A DNA stretch of 64,000 nucleotides from Aphrocallistes beatrix (GCA_963281255.1 OY725497.1:3836968-3900967), one strand, 5' to 3'; shown: positions 42,594-53,604, numbered from the stretch's first letter. Numbers and translations are program-made. The notes: a model not told the origin generated them from the sequence alone.

Positions 42594-45500
42594 ATGGCGA
42601 ACAGAAAAGAAAGCATTGACCATTCTCTGGTCCGCTCCACCAATGTTCAATTTCAAGAAGGACACGTCACGAGAGGGATGCGCTCCATGACCTTCGGATA
42701 CCGCGGGAAGTTTACCGGATGTACTGTCTGGTTCACGGGCTTGTCCGGTTCTGGAAAGACAACGGTCTCCTTCGCTCTTGAGAACAGACTGTGTTCCCAG
42801 GGTCTGCCTTCGTACGGACTCGATGGAGACAACATCAGAACGGGACTCAACAAGAACCTCGGGTTCAGTCCTAATGACAGAGCGGAGAACATTAGGAGAA
42901 TTTCAGAGGTGAGTATCGTCATACTTTCAACTATCAGTAAATCCAAACTGATCATAATAATTATGTTTACCTTTTATTTCTTGTGCAGGTATCCAAACTT
43001 TTTGCAGACTCAGGAATTATATGCTCGATTAGCTTCATCAGCCCTTATGCCAAGGACAGAGAGAGAGCGAGAGAGATCCATGAGGAGGCAGGACTGAAAT
43101 TCTTCGAAATCTATATCTCTACTCCTCTCAACGTAAGACGAATATCTTGTGTAGGTTGCTTCATTTCATATTATTCCATTTCAGATATGCGAGGAGAGAG
43201 ATGTGAAGGGACTGTACAAGAAAGCTAGGAATGGGCTGATCAAAGGCTTCACGGGTATAGACTCAGCCTACGAGGCTCCTGTCAACCCCTCTCTTGAGTT
43301 AGACACGAGCAAGCTGAGTGTTCCTGAGTGTGTAGAGCAGATAATGGAATTGCTGAATCGGAATGATGTCATCCCTGCACAGGCGTTGCAGTCAGTGAAA
43401 GAGTTGTTTGTGCCTGTGGAGCATAAGGAGCAGTTGAAGAGTGAGGCGGAACTGATGCAGCGAGTGGACCTCACAAAGTTAGACATGCAGTGGCTACAGG
43501 TGAATGTGAATGCTTACACCAGCTCTAACTAGGTTCACTAACCCGTGGAAATTTAATGAGGAATTTTAATGTAATTCCTAGCTTACACCATACCGAGTAA
43601 TGATCATAGTTTGCCAAAAATAACGAAACAATACCTTCGATTACTTTGGGGAGAATTGAATCAAAACAATCTACGTTACACATAGGTTACTAGGAATGCT
43701 TGTTGTAGGTTCTATCTGAAGGCTGGGCCAGCCCCTTGTCAGGGTTCATGAGAGAGGATGAATACCTCCAAACACTCCACTTCAACAACCTGCTAGGACA
43801 AGGCCTCTACTCCCAATCTGTCCCCATCGTACTCTCAATCTCAGACGAGCTTAAAAAGACGCTAGAGCAGAACGGAGAGAGAAATGTGGCTCTCTACTAC
43901 GAGGAGAAGATGATAGCCTACATGACTGACATTGAAGTGTTTCCTCACCGGAAAGAAGAAAGGTGTTCTCGTCAGTTCGGGACCTCACACGAAGGCCATC
44001 CTTACATTGCTATGATAAAAAAATCAGGAGACTGGCTACTAGGAGGAGATCTGAATGTGAGTACATCACTGTGCATTCTTATAATTATTTTCAATGTAGA
44101 AGGTTGGTAGCATAATAATTACGCAGAAGAATGGGTGTGTAGGTGTTTGAGAGAGTGTACTGGGGAGATGGTCTCGACGCATACAGGAAGAAGCCTCTTG
44201 AACTGAGATCGGAATTCAAAGAGATGAGTGCAGACACTGTGTTTGCTTTCCAACTGAGAAACCCGATTCACAATGGACACGCGTGTTTGATGCGTGACAC
44301 GAAACAGCAGCTGTTGAAAAAGGGTTATAGGAAACCAGTTCTACTCCTCCATCCACTGGGTGAGCAATGTGCAATAATGAACTTCCATACTGAGCATCCT
44401 ACCAATCATACGTCCACTTCTTCAACTTTTTATTTAAGAGATATTATACGTCCAATTGTGTGGTTTATAAATCATAGATTTACATTCCATATTATGTAAT
44501 TACAAGCGCGCTTCGCTTGCTTGCGCTGCGCGGCTGGCGGACACTTTGTGTCCGCCGGAGGCTCCCTTCGGTCGCCTGGATGTGACATTGGTTAATTATA
44601 AGGGAGATAACATCTCTAAATATGTCCATCTTAGTGTTAAAACCGATTTCACTCGAAAAATCACAAAATTTGTCAATTTTAAAATTTTTGATGCGTAATG
44701 ATGACATCATAACAAAGTGATGAGTCATCATTTTTTTATGAAAGTCGCATCATATGTGAGATATGTTAGTATACAGTTTCTATTAAAATTTCAGCCTTCT
44801 ATCTCCTATAATGGCTGAGTTATGCCCGAAAACTGTGTTGCTTAACTTTTAAAAATGTGACAATGACGTCATAATTCCATGATGAGTCGACATTTTGCTC
44901 TGAACTCAGAACTTACTGGAGCCATAGCCAAAAGAATCCCACATGCCAGAAATCAGCCTTCTGCGCCCGGCAGTTTCTTCAATCAATTCGTTACAGATAT
45001 ATATAGATATATATATACAATAATCGAGTTTTAATAGTAAGGATAAGTTGCTACAAGCAAAACTACCAGCATAATATTTGTCATTCTACTTAACATTTCT
45101 TCAGTTTTAAGTTTATTTTATCTCTTCTTTTTTGTGAGATATTAATCTTAATATGAAATTAGGTGATGAAGACGCGTTCTCGCGTAACTTCAAATAAGTT
45201 AGCGCGGGGCAATTTATGATTGAATTAAGACAGAAATAGGTTTTTGACGAGGCATCTACCTTCGATATGAATATAGACTCATCTCAATAGTGTCTGTCAT
45301 AGACAATTAGTATTATAGCGAAGCAACAATACTAAGTAGAGAACACAAAAAAATGTAAGTATGAGTTTTGAGGATATTATACGTTGTACAGGTGGTTGGA
45401 CTAAGTGCGATGATGTCCCTCTTGACGTAAGGATAAAGCAGCACCTCGCGGTGATAGAGGAAGGTGTCCTGGACCCACAAGCCACCGTGCTGGCCATCTT

Positions 45501-45912
45501 CCCCTCCCCCATGATGTACGCAGGACCCACAGAGGTGCAGTGGCATGCCAAGGCAAGAGTGGCTGCAGGCGCTAAGTTCTACATCGTAGGGAGGGACCCC
45601 GCGGGGATGCCACACCCAGACAAGTCTGGAGACCTCTACGACCCCACACACGGACGGAGGGTGCTAAAGATGGCCCCGGGTCTCACTCAATTGGAGATTG
45701 TTCCGTTCAAGGTGACCGCTTATAATAAGAAAGAGAAAAAGATGGCATTCTTCGACCCCGAGAAAGCTGACGAATTCGAATTCATTTCCGGTACCAAGAT
45801 GCGCGCGATGGCACGCGAGGGGCGAGACCCTCCTGATGGATTCATGGCTCCTACTGCTTGGAAAGTAATGTCGGATTACTACAAAGGTTTAGCGACATCT
45901 GGAAAGGACTGA
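42594..45912 (+). CDS. PAPSS: Bifunctional PAPS synthase, tandem copy 2 (six exons)
   Basis: Same product and exon structure as the upstream copy: 42594-42908, 42989-43132, 43185-43499, 43709-44056, 44143-44359 and 45392-45912, again 619 residues, with exon lengths identical one by one. All catalytic motifs are intact ([20 protein letters not shown]). Differences I can see: the N-terminus (MANRKES in place of MAKMTDS), GIICSIS for GMVCLAS, EIYIS for EVYLS, and a few single changes in later exons. Short introns 2-4 are also close to those of copy 1, so duplication or conversion is recent. Intron 5 carries interspersed repeat copy 2. Confidence 0.96.
44501..45046 (+). repeat. Interspersed repeat family, copy 2
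   Basis: Same layout as the copy at 30227: TACAAGCGCGCTTCGCTTGC, GGACACTTTGTGTCCGCCGG, a TGATGAGTCATCA block, GCGCCCGGCAGTTTCTTCAA, GTTAC, a short AT tract and GAGTTTTAATAGTAAGGATA. It lies in the last intron of PAPSS copy 2. No transposase is encoded. Confidence 0.85.
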
Positions 45913-46756
45913 TGCCTCCTCAGCTCAGTCTATTAATTAAATAGCTTAGTTCTTATTTATAGATTTGGATTGCATTCTTCGCAATGAAGTTTGTTATTTA
46001 TGAGTTACTATCCCCTTTTGTTTGTATAGATTACTCGAATTAGTAATATCTTAAATCAGTATTTACGCACCCTTTGGGCTCGGTCGCTTAGCGGCGGGAA
46101 CACTCACTCACAAAGGCCGCTTTGCGGCCTTTGTTCGCTTTCCTCTAAGTGGGTATTAATTTCTTTTTGATGAATGGTGGAAAGATGGACGCGAGGAAGA
46201 TTCAAGCAAGTAAAGATGTTACCGGGAAAATTTGTCGCGGAGAAAGTTTGGGGGCTAAATAATCAATTCTTGGTATATTACTCATTGTTATGCTAATGTC
46301 ACGGAGTTAAAGTGTTGTCTTAACAGGGGCATGGTATCTTTGACACAACAGGGTTTGGTATTTAAGCTAATCTTAACAATACTTCACAATACTTAATTTA
46401 ATTTCACATACAATACGTATTTTACTTTTTCACTGATGGCATCTGAATTGATTATTGAAGGATCAAGAGCAACAAAAATAGAGATAAAGCAGCTGTAATG
46501 GGATATACTATACGCTAAACCGAGTTAAGCTGATGATTTGTCATATTGGGTATGTGAAAAACGTGGCACATGCAAAGCTAGAATTCATACGAGAACTGAT
46601 ATTTTAATAAACCCTGCTGCATCCGAAATTGAATAAGCCCATACACATACGCCCTCGCTAGATCGTATACAGATGTTCAAGGATTATAGAAAAATGAAAG
46701 ACATATGACATAATTCCACGCAAAGAACTAGCAGGACATTATCTACGTGTAGAGAA

Positions 46757-47084
46757 CAGGGTTGGGTTTTGTCCGTCCAAAACAGGTTTTGGACAGGGCA
46801 GTGGACAAAACCTAATGGAAACTGTAAATCATTGCAGTGGGTACGAAACAGTTTAGGATGGAAAGAGAGCGAGGACAATGAATGGATTTTCTTGCTAACT
46901 CCTGTTTATTACTATAACTATATTTTATATTCGATTTATCATGGAAGACACGAACAACACTTGGACAAAACCTGGACAAAACGTTTTGTCCAGTTTTGTC
47001 CACCCAAGAGGTTTTGGACAGGACGGTTTTAACCTGGTTAAAACCACTAGGTTTTGTCCAAGTGGACAAAACCTGCCAACCCTG
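46757..47084. mobile_element. hAT-like MITE with exact 8-bp TSD GTAGAGAA
   Basis: 328 bp. The left end reads CAGGGTTGGGTTTTGTCC and the right end, on the minus strand, reads CAGGGTTGGCAGGTTTTGTC. GTAGAGAA flanks both sides (46749-46756, 47085-47092). TTTTGTCC and its complement recur many times inside, near both ends. No coding capacity. Confidence 0.93.
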
Positions 47085-47107
47085 GTAGAGAAGGAATGCA
47101 TCCAAGT

Positions 47108-47571
47108 ACTGTAAACAAGCTGCCAAAATTGGAATCCGTGAAGCGAACGATTCGTAATCACAAAAGCATGAGTTTCGAAAATTGTGATAGTCCCACTTGT
47201 GCAGCTGAAATTGTCATCCCTGAAAAATATAAATACTATCTTAAGGGCGAACCTTTTTTACTGTGTGATTCAGTTGGGGATGGGCAAAGGATCATTATAT
47301 ACGGTACATCTAAGTTTCTTTCTTTCTTTCCTGAGGAACTCAGATAGCTGGTTTTGCGACGGAACCTTTAGTGTTGTTCCTGATTACAGAACTATATACT
47401 ATCCATGCGGAAAAATATGACAAAATATTCCCTTGCATCTATGCACTGCTTCCAAATAAAAAAACCATCTTTCCGTTAAAGCTCATTATGGCGCCATCAA
47501 ATAACGAGATAATGGTAATGAAAGGCCGCCCGCCCGCGTCCTCAGAAATGGAGATTTTGGAGCTGATATAA
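47108..47571 (+). pseudogene. MULE-type transposase relic (frameshifted)
   Basis: Three consecutive short frames give a family-like order: LPKLESVKRTIR and PFLLCDS...RIIIYGT in one frame, then SWFCDGTFSVVPD, then LYTIHAEKYDKIFPCIYALLP followed by NKKT in another. This string (L..L..S..W..DGTF...P....LYTIH.......P..YALL.NK) is the conserved core of MULE-type transposases often found with FLYWCH fingers in animal genomes. At least two frameshifts, an in-frame stop after FFPEELR and missing ends make it non-functional. The upstream 46757-47084 MITE ends just before it. Confidence 0.6.
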
Positions 47572-47739
47572 GTTTTATTAACAGTGACCTTAGTTTAAAT
47601 CATTATTCCATTCTTAATTTAAGTTAAAACAAGTACTCTTTACAGCTTTTAGTTCACGGGATAGGTTAACTTTTGTTGTATAGAATGACTGATTATTAAT
47701 CCTTTAATACAAATGCAATCTTGTTTTTTTCAGTTTCTA

Positions 47740-48078
47740 ATGTCAAGACAATCCAGACTGATCCGATCTCTACGCAACTTCCTTTCAGGGAGAGACATGG
47801 ACCTCCATCCTAATCACAGGTCTGTCGAAGCTCAATCCTCCAGGTCAATCCCCCCACCCTATCTTCCCTCTGGCGCAGCTCATAAGCTAGCAGATAACTA
47901 CTACTACTCACGGGACAAACGGAGCCAAGTTGTTCCGCCTACAATAATCAGTACTAATACCCCGACACAACTAGCAATTGGCACTAACAAGAATCTACTG
48001 GAAACTGTGAAAAAGGACACATTGAGCGACACTCCACCTGTGCCTGGACGGGGTCATGAATGGGTCGAGATAGTCTGA
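47740..48078 (+). CDS. NDUFA7: NDUFA7, accessory subunit of mitochondrial complex I
   Basis: Accessory (B14.5a) subunit of NADH:ubiquinone oxidoreductase, on the matrix side. 112 residues from ATG 47740 (human 113). Landmarks: SRLIRSLRNFLSGRD near the start, PPPYLPSGAAHKLADNYYYS, then RDKRSQVVPPTII, all matching the family pattern (PPP.LP.G..HKL..NYY..RD.R....PP.II). A ttttttcag directly upstream of TTTCTAATG could be the acceptor of a 5' UTR intron. It is followed on the same strand, 254 bases on, by the microprotein ORF. Confidence 0.88.
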   Translation: MSRQSRLIRSLRNFLSGRDMDLHPNHRSVEAQSSRSIPPPYLPSGAAHKLADNYYYSRDKRSQVVPPTIISTNTPTQLAIGTNKNLLETVKKDTLSDTPPVPGRGHEWVEIV

Positions 48079-48332
48079 ACCTCCTTGTCAACTGCCTCAT
48101 TCGAATGTGATTGCATGAATTGTTAACCTCACTAATCCAATGAATATCTATAGGTATTGTGATGAAGAATGATTCAACTAAGTACTAGTGCCATGACCTA
48201 TGCTTTTTATTTTAGTAATGAAACAAAATTTTCAGAATGTCTCTACCCATAGAATTGCCATGTTAATATCATGTTACTAGATATCTATTGCACGTGTGTA
48301 GCCTAGCATGTGCCTCATCTACTCACTCTAAT

Positions 48333-48575
48333 ATGGACAAAAGAAATTCAGGAAAGAAAGGGAAAGTCGAACTATTCTCATCTGCAAATTCTGTCAACTA
48401 CCTCAAAGGATTTCTTACCGGATTCATTTTCGCTAACCTCAATAGACATCTTTTCATTGGTTTCATAGTTGGGACTGCAGCAGGCCTTTACTTGGAGCAA
48501 CAGTCACCTGATTCATTCCTGGACATAGGCGAGTATCTCCGAGACCTGAAACACCGTATCACTAGAAAGGACTGA
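48333..48575 (+). CDS. SLC35A4-MP-like mitochondrial microprotein
   Basis: 80 residues from ATG 48333. The central part YLKGFLTGFIFANLNR followed by HLFIGFIVGTAAGLYLEQQ and the closing helix IGEYLRDLKHRI aligns by eye with human SLC35A4-MP (FLKGFLAGYVVAKL, LGFAVGTCTGIYAAQ, LRDYLQLLRK), a single-pass inner-mitochondrial-membrane microprotein encoded upstream of SLC35A4. STMP1 also shares part of the GFxxGNxxGxYLAQ pattern and is the alternative assignment. The start codon context is strong (A at -3, G at +4). The stop TGA (48573-48575) is separated from the EI24 ATG (48577) by one base, so both ORFs probably share one mRNA. No splice acceptor exists between them. Confidence 0.8.
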   Translation: MDKRNSGKKGKVELFSSANSVNYLKGFLTGFIFANLNRHLFIGFIVGTAAGLYLEQQSPDSFLDIGEYLRDLKHRITRKD

Positions 48576-48576
48576 A

Positions 48577-51513
48577 ATGGAGGCGGTACAGGCTTTCGTT
48601 TCCTCTTTCTTCGCAGGACTGGTCGATTCAGTGAGAGGAGTATCTCTGTTCATTGAACTCATCAAACAGCATAATGATATTAAAAAAACTTTCCTTAACT
48701 CGGTATTCCTTAATATTTTCGTCCTTGCATTCAGTGTCCTCACTCTAGAATACTTGGTCTACCCCGTCTTCTATTACCTGCTCCATTTCCTTTACGGTCT
48801 CCTATTCCCTGGAGATACCACGAAGGACATGATCGGAGTGGTGATCACGGTGGTATCCTATGTGATTAACGGTCTGTGGATTCTCCCTCTTCTCTGGATC
48901 AGTAAAATTATCAACATTCTCACATTCCAGAAGATGGCCTGGGCGGCTTATAGGGCTACGTACTCTCCAAAAGATAGAAATTCTCGAAGCCCCAACCACG
49001 AGCTCAGCAAATCTGTTACCAGTGAGTTATTTTTGATTTTTGATATATCAATATGCGTACGTGCATAAGTGAGAAGCTAGTTTTGTTCCCAAGTACTATA
49101 TTATGTAGGTTCTCAACTTGTTTGCATAAAATTAATCAAATTTCATTGTTTAAAGTAATTAAACAGAGGGACGATAACGCTTTTCGCAATCAGGAATTCA
49201 TATTTCGATGCATATGAACTACTCAAGATGAGCCTGAAAATGGCATGCTCTATGAATTATTTAGGGATGTTTGGGACATTTTTTTTGCATCCTAAAATAT
49301 CTTCACCTTTAGGTGATGAGCATCGTCCAAAATGAATAACTTTTACAAAAGATATTAACGTTTAAAAGCATTTAAAACAGATTAAGAATCTAAAGTAATA
49401 TATTTTGATTAGCACTTATGATGACTTCATACTTCACAGTTAAATTAAAAAGCACGCGATTCAGTGTGTCCAGGAAGTGTAGCTCGTGTAAATTAATGCA
49501 AATACTGTGTGGCTATTACATATTCATCGAATCCTTAGCTAAAAAGGCTACAATTACATACTACTCTGATTTGTATCCCTGGAGGCTACATCAATTTAGA
49601 GTTTATTTAATGTACCATATTTTGTTTCCTCAAAGATACTACCCTAATTAAGGACAAGCCCACACAAATCTAAATGTGAATTAATTTCTGGAATCGCCAA
49701 TTTATATTTGACACAATTTAATTAAACTGGTAGTTTTAGCTTAGAGTACGCTGAGACAAGAAGTATTGTAAATTACTATCATATAGTTTTGAATATGCGA
49801 TATTCGGAATCTACTCCCTAAAACCCAGGCCAACCGTTGGAAGCTAGTGTCTAGCATATTTTAAAAATTAGCCAAAAGGTGTGAAAATATACACCTAATC
49901 TTTTTTAGATATATACGCTATCAGAAACATCCTTGCTATTAAAACTCGATTAATGTGTATGGTGTATATATCTATCTGTCTGTAACGAATTGATCAAAGA
50001 AACTGCCAGGCACAGAAAGCTGATTTTTGGAGTCTTTTGGCAATGGCTCCACTAAGTTCTGACCTCAGACGAAAATGGCGACTCATCATGGAATTATGAT
50101 GTGTTTTTATGATTAGAAATTTCAGCTTTTCGACTATAACTCACCCATTTTAGGTGATAGAAGGCTGAAATTTTAATATAATATGTATATTAATATTCTT
50201 CACATCTGATGCAACTATCAAAAAATGATGACTCATCACTCTGTTATGACATCATCATTACGCATCAAAAAGTAAAAAAATGACAAATTTTGTGATTTTT
50301 CGAGTGATATCAATTATAACAGTAAGACGTATTTAGAGATGCTATCTACCTTATAATTAATCAATGTGAGCTTAGGCGCCCAAAGGACGTCTCTGGCGGA
50401 CACTTTGTGTCCGCTAGCCGCGAAACGCGAGCAAGTGAATCGCGCTTGTATGTATATATAAGTTACTTTGAAGCAGTATTATTAACAACGACAGTTTATT
50501 GTAGCGTCGCACAGTGATTTGCAGAGTGAAACCATATACTATAATATATAGAAAAGGTGTGAAAAATGTTGTTGGGTTTTTTTTCAGAGGTGTGAAATTT
50601 TCGCTTAGATATTCGATTTTATTTTAGACTCACCATTTGACACCTACATGGCAATTTTCACATTTCTATGATTTGCAAGTTCTCCAATTAATTCGGACAG
50701 AAAAGAAACAAACCAACTAGCGTTTTTAATATACTGTTGTATAAGAGAATGTCAAATTTGACTATTAAATAGGTCTTCACCTCACCAAGGAGAGATTCGA
50801 TATGATCCTATTTTAGAACTTAGTATATACGTAGTCGGGTGGTTGAATCACTAGATTACTTTTGTATCACGTATGTGTACCCCTCAGCTCACATTTCTCG
50901 CATTCTTGCTGACTGCATATTCGGAATGGTGATAGAGCTATTATTCATGCTACAGTCAATCTGCATCTCATTTGTTCCTGTTATCGGCTCTCTCGCATAC
51001 ATTCTGCACTTGTCCATACTTAACGCACTCTACGCATTCGAGTACAAGTGGATGCACCAAGGAATAGAGACGAAGACTAGACTCAGAATCATACACTGTG
51101 GTAAATTCTGGCTTATTCTACTATAAATCTCCTAAGATATCGCATACAAGTTCATTTAATTGCTGTTTGCTGTATTACGAACTTTAATCCATCTTCATTT
51201 AGGCTGGCCCTATTTCATCGGGTATGCTTCCATCCTGACACTGGCTACTTTCATTCCTTCTTCTTTCGTCCTGAGTGCATGCATCTACTCGGCCTTCTTC
51301 CCTCTCTACATTGTTAGCGCGTACCCAGCTAAAATTAAATTTTCTCATCACGCGATCCCACAGCTGCGAATTTTCACACTCTCAAGCCTAGCTGCAGACA
51401 AGATGTTTGTCAAATCGACAGGTACACGGAGTCCTGGACCAGAGAAGAGAAAGCATGCGCGAGATGTCACTCAGTCTATTCCTGATAACATCACAAGCTC
51501 AGATTCTTTATAG
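48577..51513 (+). CDS. EI24: EI24 (autophagy-associated ER membrane protein), three exons
   Basis: Multi-pass ER membrane protein involved in autophagy and in ER-mitochondria contacts. Exons 48577-49021, 50888-51100 and 51203-51513 join in phase (A|CT, G|GC) to 322 residues (human 340). Matching features: the N-terminal FFAGLVDSVRGV helix, several membrane segments (LNIFVLAFSVLTLEYLVYPV, VINGLWILPLLWISKIIN), then SRILADCIFGMVIELLFML, LSILNALYAFEYKWMHQGIE, WPYFIGYASILTL, and PLYIVSAYPAK before the cytosolic tail. Its ATG context is strong (G at -3, G at +4) and lies one base after the stop of the microprotein ORF. Intron 1 (1.87 kb) holds an inverted copy of the interspersed repeat. Confidence 0.9.
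49930..50450 (-). repeat. Interspersed repeat family, copy 3 (inverted)
   Basis: Minus-strand copy of the family at 30227 and 44501. Reading the plus strand it opens with TCCTTGCTATTAAAACTCGA, passes through GTAACGAATTGATCAAAGAA, and ends with CGCGAGCAAGTGAATCGCGC and TTGTA. It lies in EI24 intron 1. Confidence 0.82.
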
Positions 51514-52117
51514 TGACAGTGTATGCAATCTGTAATGTATAATAAATGATTACACTATGTCCTATGTCTGGTGGCACTCGACTCGAGACACATCGAGTCT
51601 CGATATTTCGTCCCCATTAAAATTTCCAATTATCTGATGTAATTTAATATTAATTCCTATATATGGGAGGAATTCAGTCCCAAGAGATTTGTCCAAATTA
51701 AGTGGTTGTCCCGATTAATCTCCCAATTAAATGAGTGCCATACCCCCACCCGTAGCTTCCTCTGGATACGCCACTGGTTCAGATAGAGAGAAAGTCGATT
51801 ATTTATTTGGACACCATTCACTCAAGATTGGCCTCGTGTACCTTTTAAATTTATTTTAATCCAGGGCATATTTTCCTGCATCAACCTTGCCATGTGTTTA
51901 GGATCATTGTCCTGACTACTGACTAGGAAGCTAAGTGGAAGACATAAGCTTGTGCAGTCAATGTCCATTTAAAATATTTTTTACGATTATGCATTCAACA
52001 TTTGTGGGACCATTGTTTGGATCTAAAAATTAAGAAAATGAACAGATTAATAAATATTAACGATATAGTTTAAAAATTTTAAACTAATGTAACGTTTGTA
52101 TTGATTTTATAGCTATC
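51514..52117. other. Intergenic region, no gene seen
   Basis: 0.6 kb between EI24 and MMTAG2. GGTGGCACTC near 51572 and GAGTGCCATAC near 51733 could be weak inverted ends of an old element. Just before the MMTAG2 ATG the sequence TTTTATAG|CTATC looks like a 5' UTR acceptor. Nothing else can be supported. Confidence 0.5.
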
Positions 52118-52582
52118 ATGTCTCTTCGTATGCCATCTAGGGGTGGAGTGAGAGGGGGGAAGGATCAATTCGACTGGGAGGACGTTAAAGCTGATAAATA
52201 CCGCGAAAATTATCTTGGCCATTCTCTTAAAGCTCCAATCGGCCATGTCCATAAAGTGCGTGAACAGAATTGGTATTTGAAAGACGGTAGTGGTAGCAAA
52301 GAAGAGAGATTGAGTGAAGAACTGAGGATGGTGAAAGAAATGGAAGCTCGAGGTATGGCGATAGCACTAGGACAAGAGGAAGCTGACCGTGGGGAGGAAG
52401 AGAGGAAAGGGGAAAGTATTTCTCTTTCTGATAAAATGGTTAAAGAAATTCTAGGAGTACAAGGTGAGCGAACTAAGAAACGGAAGAAGAACAAGAAAGA
52501 GAAGAAAGCAAAGAAACATAAATATGAAAATGAATTAAAAGTTGAAAAGAAAGCACTCACAAAGAAGAAACAAAGACATTAA
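52118..52582 (+). CDS. MMTAG2: MMTAG2-like protein (multiple myeloma tumor-associated protein 2 family)
   Basis: 154 residues, single coding exon. The N-terminus is the family signature: SRGGVRGGKDQFDWEDVKAD, then YRENYLGHSLKAPIGH and WYLKDG, and a kinase-substrate-like acidic helix (SEELRMVKEMEARGMAIAL). The C-terminal third is Lys/Glu/Arg-rich (KKRKKNKKEKKAKKHKY), consistent with a nuclear or nucleolar location. The human protein is longer (about 263 residues); the extra length there is mostly a longer disordered tail. Molecular function is not established for the family. Confidence 0.87.
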   Translation: MSLRMPSRGGVRGGKDQFDWEDVKADKYRENYLGHSLKAPIGHVHKVREQNWYLKDGSGSKEERLSEELRMVKEMEARGMAIALGQEEADRGEEERKGESISLSDKMVKEILGVQGERTKKRKKNKKEKKAKKHKYENELKVEKKALTKKKQRH

Positions 52583-53070
52583 GCATGTTATTTTAATTTA
52601 AGTTTAATTGTTACTAAATACAAAAGAATCCTATTAGCATCAATGTTTTTTGTTATAAGGAAAATCAGCACAATAAATATTTTCTCTGGAGTAAAATTGT
52701 ATCCTGCTGGACAGAGGAGTGTTCGGGCGATTTGGGCGTTAATATTTGCTCAATTCTCAGATTCACCTCAGTTCTGGGTCCTCTCTATCTGATTTCTTGA
52801 AATAGAGCTAATTTGAATTTAGCCACACTACCATATGAGTGCATTGTGAAGATGAATAGTAAGTACGCGAGATTATAGAGATATCTATATATGCATGTAT
52901 TGTTCAGTTTCGATTCAAATGCCTATGAACTAATTAATTGGCTAGAATTGAACAACAGGCCTGTGGAGCTGGTACTACAGGACAAATTATATTTTTAAAT
53001 GTTCAGCTGTTATAAGGGGATGTGCTAATGGCATGGATGGTATACCACGTCTGTGTCCGTATGTAAGTAT

Positions 53071-53198
53071 CGTGGCCGGCGCCATGTTTTATGGGCAGTG
53101 GGTGTCCACTTATGGAGGGATATATATTGTACAAAAAGATAAAATAGGAGGCAGTGGGTGTCCGGACACCCAGGACACCCACGATGGCGCCGGCCCTG
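53071..53198. mobile_element. Short hAT-like MITE, TIR GGCCGGCGCCAT
   Basis: 128 bp. The right end, on the minus strand, starts CAGGGCCGGCGCCATC and the left end reads CGTGGCCGGCGCCATG. The GGCAGTGGGTGTCC motif occurs twice inside, plus inverted GGACACCCAC. The terminus closely resembles that of the 27388-27931 element, so the two are probably related. No clear duplication of the target. Confidence 0.55.
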
Positions 53199-53604
53199 AG
53201 TGTATATATGTATATATGTACGCATGCATGTATGCTTGGATTGAATACTCTTTGTTATATTATGTATGGTGGTGGCTCAGGGTGTGAAAAATATTTAAAA
53301 CGTTCCACCGCATAGCTATGGATACTATCTAGTATGCTGAGGCCTAACTGTCCTGACTACAGTGGATAATGTAGCATACAAGCATAACGTAACATAAGAA
53401 TTATTTGTTATAAACTTGTTTCATATTCACACAGTAGAGTCTCACAAAACGTTTGCGAGTTCACTGTATCACCACAGTAATATAACAAACTCTGAAATGT
53501 GGCACAAGTGGTATTGCCTGATAATGTCACATCTCCAGCTGTTTATATTTGAGTAGGATGAAAGTTAATCAGTTTATAATAATGCTTTATTAAACATTTG
53601 GGTC

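Larger units (their letters stand above)
45913..47739. other. Intergenic region with hAT MITE and MULE-like relic
   Basis: 1.8 kb between PAPSS copy 2 and NDUFA7. Near 46070-46145 a GC-rich fragment with AAAGGCCGCTTTGCGGCCTT looks like the end of another repeat. The elements at 46757-47084 and 47108-47571 are listed separately. No intact gene. Confidence 0.6.
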
